From the NCBI RefSeq assembly GCF_000716875.1, contig NZ_JNWQ01000129.1:1-12986 (forward strand): a stretch of DNA of 12,986 nucleotides, read 5' to 3'. Made by a program: the position numbers and the translations under genes. This DNA comes from Streptomyces novaecaesareae. GTDB taxonomy: Bacteria; Actinomycetota; Actinomycetes; Streptomycetales; Streptomycetaceae. Numbering within the stretch: position 1 is the stretch's first letter; each line of letters starts with the position of its first letter. The notes below the pieces were generated by a model. That model made no database searches and was not told the origin of the DNA. It worked only from the letters and a program-made list of their open reading frames with translations. This document shows positions 1 through 7,208 of this stretch, in pieces.

Positions 1-1009
1 CCCCCCGCCCGGCCCGCCGCCGGGTCCGCCACCCGGCCCGCCGCCACCCGCCCCGCCGCCAGGCCACCCGTCGGGGGAATCCGTCCTCACCGGCCACACC
101 GCCCCGGTGACCTGCGTCGCCGTCTCCGCCGACGGCCGCCGGATCCTGTCCGGCAGCGCGGACGGCACGCTCAGGCTGTGGGACCTCGAAGCCGGGGCCG
201 AGGTCCGGCGCTGGGTCGCGCACGACGACGGGGTGGAGTGCGCCGCCCTCTCCCCGGACGGCCGCTCCGCGGTGTCCGGCGGCGTCTGGGGGCCCGCACG
301 CCTGTGGGACACCGCCACCGGCACCGGACTCCGCCGTTTCCAGGGCCAGGAGCAGGGCTGTCTGTCCGCGGTCTTCTCCCCGGAGGGCCGGCTGGTGGCG
401 ACCGGCTGCGGGGACCACACCGTCCGCTGCTGGGACCCGGCGACCGGTCAGGAACTGCGCCGCTTCCCCGGGCACACCGCGGACGTCACCGCCGTCGCGT
501 TCTCCCCGGACCGCCGGCTGCTGCTCTCCGGCGCCGCCCAGACCGAGTTCGGCGCCGACCAGGTACGGCTGTGGGACCTGGCGAGCGGCACGGAGCTGCG
601 CCGCTTCGGCGAGGGGCTGTTCGTGGTGACCGCCGTCGGCTTCGCCGCCCGCGGCGCCCTCGCCGTCGCCACCACCATGGACAACCGGCTGCACGTGTGG
701 GACGTGGCCACCGGCGCCGAGACGGGCCGCTTCGAGGTCGGCACCGGCAACCTGCTCTGCCTCGCGGTGTCCCCCGACGGCCGCTGGCTGCTGATCGGAA
801 GCGGGACGGACTACTACGACGCGGACCTCATCGCCGACCTCGGCATCGACAACCGGGCCCGGCTGGTGGACCCGGCGGACGGCCGGGAGGCGGCCCGGTT
901 CGAGGCCCACACCGGGAACGTCAACGCCGTCGCCTTCACCCCGGACGGCCGCCGCGCCGTCTCGGCGAGCGCGGACCGCACGATCCGGCTGTGGGACCTC
1001 GGAGCGTAG
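1..1009 (+). CDS. WD40 seven-bladed beta-propeller protein, C-terminal part (5' end outside window)
   Basis: The reading frame is open from the left edge (first full codon at base 2) to TAG at 1007-1009, so the N-terminus is missing. The visible protein begins with a Pro/Gly linker of repeated PPPG units (bases 2-64). Seven WD40 repeats follow, from about base 86: each has a GH- or AH-like start, an SPDGR-type turn and a WD-type end (WDL, WDT, WDP, WDL, WDV, VDP, WDL). Seven blades make one complete propeller. Blades 4 and 6 carry insertions (around EFGAD and a Tyr/Asp-rich loop), and blade 6 has VD instead of WD. A GTG at 107 lies inside blade 1 and is not a plausible start. WD40 propellers are protein-binding scaffolds. 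In actinomycetes a Pro-rich linker before one often follows a Ser/Thr kinase or another enzymatic domain, but that partner is not visible here. The next gene starts 33 bp downstream. Confidence 0.9.
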   Translation, partial: PPPGPPPGPPPGPPPPAPPPGHPSGESVLTGHTAPVTCVAVSADGRRILSGSADGTLRLWDLEAGAEVRRWVAHDDGVECAALSPDGRSAVSGGVWGPARLWDTATGTGLRRFQGQEQGCLSAVFSPEGRLVATGCGDHTVRCWDPATGQELRRFPGHTADVTAVAFSPDRRLLLSGAAQTEFGADQVRLWDLASGTELRRFGEGLFVVTAVGFAARGALAVATTMDNRLHVWDVATGAETGRFEVGTGNLLCLAVSPDGRWLLIGSGTDYYDADLIADLGIDNRARLVDPADGREAARFEAHTGNVNAVAFTPDGRRAVSASADRTIRLWDLGA

Positions 1010-1042
1010 TCGCCCGAACCGGTTGCCCCCGGTCACCCGCCG

Positions 1043-2161
1043 GTGGAATCGTGGCAGGAGAAGATCGGATCGGACCCCGAAATGGCAGAGCGGGAACGAG
1101 GAGAACAGCGCACCTCGACCGTGGACGGCCCAGTGGTCCGGGCCCGTCCCGGGCCCGGTGGGCGAGGTGCCGGGATCCTGTGCGCGATTCTCGGGCTCCT
1201 CCCCGTCACCCCCGTCCTGGCCTGGTCGTACGGCCTGGCGCCGTTCGCCGTCTGGTTCTGGTCGGTCACCGTGCCGAGCCTCGCGCTGCTCGCCGCCATC
1301 GGCGTGGCCACCGCCCGTTCCCCGCAACTGCACCGGCTGCACCGCGCGCTGCTGGTCGGGACGGTCGGCGGCCTGCTCGGCACCCTCGGCTACGACCTGT
1401 TCCGGGTGCCGTTCGCACTGGCCGGGCTCCGGCTCTTCGCGCCGATCGACACCTACGGCGTCCTCGCCCTGGGCGCGGACTCCTCCGACCCGCGCACCGG
1501 GCTGCTCGGCTGGGCGTTCCACTTCTCCAACGGCATCGGCTTCGGGATCAGCTACGCCGTCCTCGCCTCCGGCCGCCGCTGGCAGTGGGCGCTGGCCTGG
1601 GGCCTGATGATCGAGACCCTCGCCGTGGCCTCGCCCGTCGCGGGCGTCTACGCACTGCGCGGCCCGGGGCTGATCGCCATCGCCTACGCCGGGCACCTCG
1701 CCTACGGCACACCGCTGGGCCTGCTGGCCGCCGACCCCGAGCGCACCGTCCGCCGGCTGCGCGAGGTCGGCCCGCACACCACCGCTTACGCGCTGCTGGC
1801 CGTCCTGCTGGTCCTGGTGGTCTGGCAGCGGCCGTTCGGCACGCCCGCCGGCGTCCGGGCCGGCGAGCGGGTGGCGCCCGGCCCTAGCGCCCTGGTGCTG
1901 GACGGGCGGTTCCACCCGCAGTACCTGCGGGTTCCCGCGCACGGCTGCGTGGCCCTGCACAACGGCGACCCGGTGCCGTACACCCTGCCCGCCGCCGTCG
2001 GATCGCCGCGGCTGGAGCCCGGGCGCACCACCACCGCCTGCTTCGCCTCCGCGGGCAACGCCGTCCTGCGGGTGCGCACCACCGACCGGCCGTACGCCGG
2101 CGGGTTCGTCATCGTGGACCGGACGGAGAGCCGGCACGGACCGGACGGAGCGCCGAGATGA
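1043..2161 (+). CDS. Polytopic membrane protein with C-terminal degenerate cupredoxin-like domain
   Basis: The 372-residue protein has about seven hydrophobic helices (roughly 43-63, 67-90, 103-120, 155-175, 180-198, 207-228 and 246-261). Intramembrane motifs include YDLFRVPF (117-124), FHFSNGIGFG (159-168) and GHLAYGTPLG (217-226), with His160 and His218 in or near helices. A soluble tail (about 281-360) has a cupredoxin pattern: LDGRFHPQYLRVPAHG, then LHNGDP, an LEPG turn and GGFVIVD. The usual copper ligands are absent: Tyr313 stands where the first His is expected, and no Cys-His-Met loop precedes the final strand. I infer a structural or binding role, probably outside the membrane. The start is uncertain: GTG 1043 gives the longest frame but has no good Shine-Dalgarno, and ATG 1082 would remove 13 residues. 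The stop overlaps the next start as ATGA, implying translational coupling. The membrane family is not named with confidence. Confidence 0.8.
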   Translation: MESWQEKIGSDPEMAERERGEQRTSTVDGPVVRARPGPGGRGAGILCAILGLLPVTPVLAWSYGLAPFAVWFWSVTVPSLALLAAIGVATARSPQLHRLHRALLVGTVGGLLGTLGYDLFRVPFALAGLRLFAPIDTYGVLALGADSSDPRTGLLGWAFHFSNGIGFGISYAVLASGRRWQWALAWGLMIETLAVASPVAGVYALRGPGLIAIAYAGHLAYGTPLGLLAADPERTVRRLREVGPHTTAYALLAVLLVLVVWQRPFGTPAGVRAGERVAPGPSALVLDGRFHPQYLRVPAHGCVALHNGDPVPYTLPAAVGSPRLEPGRTTTACFASAGNAVLRVRTTDRPYAGGFVIVDRTESRHGPDGAPR

Positions 2162-5100
2162 CCACCGCGACCGCCCCGCAGACCGTCCCCACCCTCGGCG
2201 AGGTCGCCCGGCGGCTGCCCGGGTGGCTGCGCGAACACGTCTGGTCCGCCGTGACCGGCGCGGTGGTCGGCGGCCTGATCGGCTACGCGACGAACGTCTT
2301 CCTGATCGCCGTCCGCTACAACGGCTGGCGCAAGGTCCCGCACGGAGCGCCGGCCACCAGCCACAACAACTTCTTCCAGGGCGCGCTGTTCTGGGGCCTG
2401 CTCACCACCGTGCTGTTCGGCGTGATCGGCTACTGGCACGCCGTCGGCACCGCCCGCTTCCTCGCCGACCTGCGCGCCCTGCCGCACACCCTCGGCGCGC
2501 TGGTCCGGGGCGACCGCGCGGCCTCCGTCCACCTGCTGTGGGGCGCGGCGGTGGCGCTGCTCGCCGCCCAGGTCGTCCCGCCCGCGGCCGGGGCGGTGCT
2601 CGCCGTCGGGGTGCTCGCGGGCGCGCCGACCGTGCTCGGGAGCATCGTGTCGACGTTCCTGCGCCGCATCTGGTCGGCGGTGGTCAAACAGGTCGCGCCG
2701 ACCCGCCACCACCGGATCACCGGGATCACCGGCATGACGGTGGGCCTGCTCGGCTCCGCCGTGTCGCTGATCGTCGCCTCGTTCGTCACCGACACCGCGG
2801 CCAAGTGGGGCCTGGCCGGCGCCCTCGCGCTGGCCGCCGTCCTGATCGGCGTCACCGGCGCGCGACCGCCCGCCACCGCCTGCCTCGCGCTGATCATCGG
2901 CACGGTGCTGCTCCTGCACGGACTCACCGACGCCCTCCCGGCCCACGCCGACGACGGCGGCTCGATGGAATGCGGCGGCAAGGCCTGGCTGAGCTGCACC
3001 GGCAGCACCACCGTGCTGAAGTACTCGGCGGCCGGGGCGGCCGCGGCTGCCGCGGGCGGGATGCTGGGCACGTTCCTCGGCCACCTGGCCGGCTCCCTGG
3101 CGGGCGAGCCCGGCAACGGTCCGGACGCGGGCGGCGCGCCCTGGCAGCCGCAGCCCGGCATGCCGCCCGGCGACCGCAAGGCGATCAATGACTGGATCCG
3201 GAACCTGTTGGACGATCCGGCATTCCAGCGCTGGCGCGCCACCCACCCCGGCTTCACCGACCCGCCCACCGACGCCGAGTTCAACCAGTACCTCAACTGG
3301 CGCCGGGCCCAGGGGATGGCGGACCCGGCCCTGACCCTGCCCAGTACGCAGGCGCCGTTCCCGCTGGACGCCGGAGCGCTCCCGCCGCTCCCCGCGGCGG
3401 AACCCGAACCGCTGCCCCTGCCCGACCTGCCGCCCGGCCCCGAGCACGTCGACGAACCGCCCGCCGGGGACCTCCCGCCCAAGCCCGACCAGCCGCCGGC
3501 CCCGGCCCCCGCACCTGCGCCGCCCGCGCCCGACCCCGCCCAGGCGATCCGGGACCGGCTGGGCGCCCTGGACAACGCCAACATGTACGACCCCTCGTAC
3601 TGGCAGCAGCTGCAGACCCTCAAGCAGGGCATCGACCCCGCCCAGGGCCTCACCGCCGACCAGCTACAGACCATCCGGAACCTGGAGGGGATGATCCCCA
3701 AGGCCGACGCGAACGTGGACGCGGCGCGGGAGACGTTCCGCAAGGCGGGGCTGGAGAAGCTCACCGCCGCCGTCCAACACGGCAGCCAGGCCGAACGGGA
3801 CTACACCGACTACCTCCACCAGCTGGACGGGATCCAGGCCCGCGAGAACTACCTCAGCAACCTGATCGACCACCTTCCGCCCGGCCAGTTCGAAATGGCC
3901 AACCGGGTGCTGCAGCGGATCGAGACCGGCGCCCCGGGCACCGACACGGCGGGCGGACTGCGGCAACTCACCACCGCCCTGATCACCCAGGCCCAGGGAC
4001 GCTCGGAGACGGAGGCGGCGGCCGCCGAGCTGGAGGCGATCGCGGCCCAGGAGCACGAGGTGGGCGCTACCAGGGTGCAGCACGCCGCCATCGCCGCGGA
4101 GATGCTGCTCGCCCCGTTCGCGGTGCCGCTGACCGCCGCCGGAGCAGCCCAGCTCGGGGCGTTCATGGTCGGACGCAACGCCGTCCAGGGCTTCGGCGTC
4201 GGGTACGAGGAGGGCGGCATCGGCAAGGCCCTGCTCGGCGCCGCCAACGCGGTGCTCCCCATCAACACCCTGCAGGCCGCCTACCAGGCCACCATCGGCC
4301 AGGTCATCGACCCCAACAGCCCGGCCCCGCAGGCCGGTCGGGGCACGATCGCGCTCGCCTTCGTCCAGGACCTCGGCAACGCCGTCGGGCTGCACTCGCT
4401 CGGCCTGAACAACATCGGCCCGGCAGCCGCCGAAGCGGCCACCGAGACCTCCGCGCTGAACAAGCTGAACACTGCGCACGGCGGCCAGCCGCCGCCCGGC
4501 CCGGTCCCGAAGGCCAAGGCCATCGACGACGCCGCCTACCGGGCCGAGCAGGCCGCCGGGCAGAAGGCGGCGGAGGAGTTCCAGCAGGCGGCGAACGACC
4601 TGCGCGCCCTGAAGGCGTCGGGGGCGAGCGCGGACGAGATCGGCGCCGCCCAGAAAGCGCTCCGGCAGAAGGCCATCGAGATCAACTCCCAGTACCAGGC
4701 CAAGGCCACCCTGAAGACCGCGAGCACGGAGGTCCAGGGCGAGTACGCCAACGCCATCAACCCGGTCCTGAACAAGGCCCAGGAGGACACCGTCGCCGCC
4801 CTCAACGCGCAGGGCTTCACCAGGGGCGGACGGAAGCTGACCACCGGGGACCTGATAGACCTGCGCAACGCCAAGAGCATGGGCACCGTCGGGATGGACC
4901 GCGACCTGGCCCTGAACCAGATGGCCTACCGCCGGACCCTCGCGGAACTGGAGAACGCGGCCCCCAACTCCCAGCGGGCGCAGGACCTGCTGGAAGAGCT
5001 CAAACAGTTCAAGGGCACGTCCCAACTGGAGCTCAACGGCGTGCCGGTGAGCGCCCCCAAGGCCAACGACGCCTTCCAGCAGGCGTACAACAAGGCGTAC

Positions 5101-5709
5101 AAGGCAGCGACCGGTGGCCAGGACGCGGGCAAGGCCCTGCAGGCCGTCACCCAGAGCAAGCACCCGGAGGCGTACCAGGACCTGCCGGTGCTCAAGAACG
5201 ACGCCCTCGGGTACCCGCCCGATCCCAAGTGGGCCGCGCAGACCGGGTCGGTGACTACCTTCAAGTCGTACATGAACCCGCACGAGCTGAGCGCGGGCAG
5301 CGCCCTTCAGGAGACCGCCCGGGGCGTGGCCAAGGACATCAGCACCAAGCTCGAACCGCTCATGCACTACAAGGGCGCCGACCCCGCCGCCTACCAGCGG
5401 GTCATGGACATGAAGGTCTTCCTCGGCGACTGCGGAAAGGGCATCTACACCCCGACCCAGATGGAGCTGCTGTCCCAGCAGAAGTTCGGCACCTCGATCA
5501 ACGGCCTGGCCCAGCAGGTCGATTCGAACCTGACGGCCATCATCAAGCAGACCGGGCCCGCGGCCCCCGCCTTCCACGCCCTGCCCGGCCCCGGCCTGGG
5601 CGACGCGGGCGCCCACGTCGCCCAGGCGGCCGGTGCTGCGGCGGCGCCCGCGGCCAGGGGCATCGTGGCCGGCGCCGGACCGGGGACCACCCCGCCGGAA
5701 GGGACGTGA
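2158..5709 (+). CDS. Very large membrane-anchored multi-domain protein of unknown function
   Basis: This is a 1183-residue protein. ATG 2158 overlaps the previous stop and has GGAG seven bases upstream. The N-terminal third is membranous, with helices near 30-52, 72-93, 122-160 (probably two), 187-210, 217-232 and 239-257. A short segment follows with two close cysteines (Cys272, Cys280; MECGG and SCTG), then an Ala/Gly-rich hydrophobic stretch (285-312). A globular piece (about 338-390, with NDWIRNLL and FNQYLNWRR) leads to a Pro-rich linker (about 400-460). Next comes a long Ala/Gln/Glu-rich helical region, probably coiled coil in parts (460-640 and 785-870). It is interrupted by an amphipathic or hydrophobic block (about 640-715) and ends in a mixed domain (about 880-1135) with GTVGMDRDL (909-917), a SVTTFKSY segment and DCGKG. 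The tail is Ala/Pro/Gly-rich. The layout resembles scaffold, tape-measure-like or polymorphic-toxin-like proteins, but I see no recognisable toxin or catalytic domain. The function is unknown. Confidence 0.85.
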   Translation: MTTATAPQTVPTLGEVARRLPGWLREHVWSAVTGAVVGGLIGYATNVFLIAVRYNGWRKVPHGAPATSHNNFFQGALFWGLLTTVLFGVIGYWHAVGTARFLADLRALPHTLGALVRGDRAASVHLLWGAAVALLAAQVVPPAAGAVLAVGVLAGAPTVLGSIVSTFLRRIWSAVVKQVAPTRHHRITGITGMTVGLLGSAVSLIVASFVTDTAAKWGLAGALALAAVLIGVTGARPPATACLALIIGTVLLLHGLTDALPAHADDGGSMECGGKAWLSCTGSTTVLKYSAAGAAAAAAGGMLGTFLGHLAGSLAGEPGNGPDAGGAPWQPQPGMPPGDRKAINDWIRNLLDDPAFQRWRATHPGFTDPPTDAEFNQYLNWRRAQGMADPALTLPSTQAPFPLDAGALPPLPAAEPEPLPLPDLPPGPEHVDEPPAGDLPPKPDQPPAPAPAPAPPAPDPAQAIRDRLGALDNANMYDPSYWQQLQTLKQGIDPAQGLTADQLQTIRNLEGMIPKADANVDAARETFRKAGLEKLTAAVQHGSQAERDYTDYLHQLDGIQARENYLSNLIDHLPPGQFEMANRVLQRIETGAPGTDTAGGLRQLTTALITQAQGRSETEAAAAELEAIAAQEHEVGATRVQHAAIAAEMLLAPFAVPLTAAGAAQLGAFMVGRNAVQGFGVGYEEGGIGKALLGAANAVLPINTLQAAYQATIGQVIDPNSPAPQAGRGTIALAFVQDLGNAVGLHSLGLNNIGPAAAEAATETSALNKLNTAHGGQPPPGPVPKAKAIDDAAYRAEQAAGQKAAEEFQQAANDLRALKASGASADEIGAAQKALRQKAIEINSQYQAKATLKTASTEVQGEYANAINPVLNKAQEDTVAALNAQGFTRGGRKLTTGDLIDLRNAKSMGTVGMDRDLALNQMAYRRTLAELENAAPNSQRAQDLLEELKQFKGTSQLELNGVPVSAPKANDAFQQAYNKAYKAATGGQDAGKALQAVTQSKHPEAYQDLPVLKNDALGYPPDPKWAAQTGSVTTFKSYMNPHELSAGSALQETARGVAKDISTKLEPLMHYKGADPAAYQRVMDMKVFLGDCGKGIYTPTQMELLSQQKFGTSINGLAQQVDSNLTAIIKQTGPAAPAFHALPGPGLGDAGAHVAQAAGAAAAPAARGIVAGAGPGTTPPEGT

Positions 5710-5712
5710 GCC

Positions 5713-7164
5713 ATGGACACCGAAGCCGCTGGCACCACCGGCACCACCGGCACCGGGATACCGGACACCTCCTCGCCCGGCGGCCTGGCCCGCACCATCC
5801 ACCTCGGTCGGCCCGAATTCGGGCCGCTGGCACGCCACTTGGGGCTGCCCGAACCGGGCGTGCTGTCACCGCTGCCCGACCTGAGCACCCCCGACCCCGG
5901 CGCCGCCGCGGCCGGACCGGTCCGTGAAATCGGTGAACTGCTGAGCGAGTTCACCGGGCTGCCCACCGCCACCGTGCGGGCCACGCTGCTCCCGCTCGCC
6001 GTACCCGACCGGGTGGTGGACGCCCGCAGCGCCCTGTTCGACAGCGCGCCGACCCAGTGCCGGCTGTACGCCTCCCACCAGGCCGAGGACGTCTTCGTCG
6101 GCCTGCGGCCCCGGCTGGACGGCGGGTACGAGCTGATGGCCCCGTTCGCCCCCCAGGACCTCGCCTGGTGGGTGCAGCTCCAGGTGCAGTTCTCCAGCGG
6201 GCAGCCGATGCCGCTGCCGACGGCGATGGAGGAGCTGACGGCCGAACAACTGGCCTTCCTGCTGGTCCTGGTCGACGCGTACAAGACCGCCTTCTTCCGC
6301 TCCTTCGCCGGGCGGCGGCAGCAGCCCGCGCCCGTCACCGTCACCCTGACGGACCTCCTGGAGGCCCAGCAGGACGCCCTCCGGGTCGCCGACCGGCGCT
6401 GGATCAGCCACTGCGTCGCGGAACTGTTCGCCGCCCAGGTGCACCCCGGCGGGCGGACCGGCGCGGCCCTGCCCACGGTCACCGCCGCCGTCGCCGAGCG
6501 CGAACTGCGCCGGTACGCGGCCGCCGGGGACCTCGAACCGGCCGGGAGCGGCGATCCGCCGGCCTACGAACTCGGGCTCACCCTGGCGACCTTCGCCGGC
6601 ACCCTGTTCACCTGGATCAGCCTGCTCTCGCTGCACGACGTCCAGGTGGTCGGCCACGAAGCGGGCCGGCCCGTCGCGCAGGAGGACCTGGTGCTGTTCG
6701 TCGTGACCGAGCCGACCGTCTGGGCCCTGGCCAGCCAGGGCCTCACCCGGGCCGGACAGGACTGGTCGGCCGTCCGGTTCGGACTCCGGGCGCTCGGCGT
6801 CGTGGAGGCGTGCAACCTGGCCGCCGACTTCCTGCGGCCGATTCCGGGGCTCTCGCTGCCCGACGAGGTCTACCGCCCGAAGGCGGCGGTGGAAGCGACC
6901 GAGCAGCTCAGCCGGCCCCCCGCGCCGCCGCCCGGACCGCCCCCCACCACCATCACCCCCGTCTTCCTCCCCACGCACCGCGTCCCGTCCGGCGGCATGT
7001 CCGCCTGGGCCGCACCGGACCCGGCCCTCACGGCCGTGACCAGGATCGACGGGAGAGTCGAGCTGCAACTGCTCGAACGGGCCGGCGACTGGGCGCACAT
7101 CCTCTGCTCCAACGGCTGGTCGGCCTGGGTGGACGGCCGGCGGATCGAGGAGATCGGGCGCTGA
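5713..7164 (+). CDS. SH3-like domain protein of unknown function
   Basis: The 483-residue protein starts at ATG 5713, three bases after the previous stop, with a GAAGGGA Shine-Dalgarno eight bases upstream. The N-terminus is low-complexity Thr/Gly (TGTTGTTG, from ACC-GGC repeats). A large helix-rich middle (about 65-375) includes LTAEQLAFLLVLVDAYK (176-192), DLLEAQQDALRVADRRW (214-230) and ERELRRYAAAGDLEP (262-276), the last resembling a winged-helix edge. I do not recognise this domain. A Pro-rich linker (about 401-416) precedes a C-terminal bacterial SH3-like barrel (about 421-482), with the typical run AWAAPDPA, VELQLLERAGDWAHI and NGWSAWVDGRRI. Such barrels bind proteins or cell-wall peptides. 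There is no signal peptide or clear TM helix, so it is probably cytoplasmic and may partner the membrane proteins encoded just upstream. It ends the + strand gene string and converges with the pseudokinase gene. Confidence 0.85.
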   Translation: MDTEAAGTTGTTGTGIPDTSSPGGLARTIHLGRPEFGPLARHLGLPEPGVLSPLPDLSTPDPGAAAAGPVREIGELLSEFTGLPTATVRATLLPLAVPDRVVDARSALFDSAPTQCRLYASHQAEDVFVGLRPRLDGGYELMAPFAPQDLAWWVQLQVQFSSGQPMPLPTAMEELTAEQLAFLLVLVDAYKTAFFRSFAGRRQQPAPVTVTLTDLLEAQQDALRVADRRWISHCVAELFAAQVHPGGRTGAALPTVTAAVAERELRRYAAAGDLEPAGSGDPPAYELGLTLATFAGTLFTWISLLSLHDVQVVGHEAGRPVAQEDLVLFVVTEPTVWALASQGLTRAGQDWSAVRFGLRALGVVEACNLAADFLRPIPGLSLPDEVYRPKAAVEATEQLSRPPAPPPGPPPTTITPVFLPTHRVPSGGMSAWAAPDPALTAVTRIDGRVELQLLERAGDWAHILCSNGWSAWVDGRRIEEIGR

Positions 7165-7169
7165 CGGGC

Positions 7170-7208
7170 GGCCGTGACGGGAGGCCGTGACCGGAGGCTC
7201 ACGGGATC
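7170..7208. repeat. Three imperfect 13-bp tandem units between convergent genes
   Basis: The short gap between the stop of the SH3-like gene and that of the pseudokinase gene holds GGCCGTGACGGGA, GGCCGTGACCGGA and a diverged third unit, GGCTCACGGGATC. The third unit runs into the pseudokinase stop codon. Confidence 0.5.
7185..7204. terminator. Weak candidate bidirectional terminator
   Basis: CCGTGA (7185-7190) and TCACGG (7199-7204) are perfect inverted copies around an 8-base loop. They sit between two convergent genes and include the pseudokinase stop codon. The stem is only 6 bp and there is no T-tract, so position is the main support. Confidence 0.3.

Noticed and set aside
107..109. GTG as the start of the WD40 protein.
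   Set aside because: It falls inside the first blade, and the frame runs on upstream to the window edge through a matching linker.
1786..3447. Long minus-strand frame rich in Arg, Gly, Gln and Asp.
   Set aside because: It crosses two well-supported + strand genes and has no recognisable domain, so it is a shadow frame.
3664..5838. Long open minus-strand frame (over 700 codons) opposite the large membrane protein.
   Set aside because: It mirrors the + strand gene codon by codon and gives a repetitive Gly/Val/Leu/Arg protein with no motifs. Long antisense frames are expected in GC-rich DNA.
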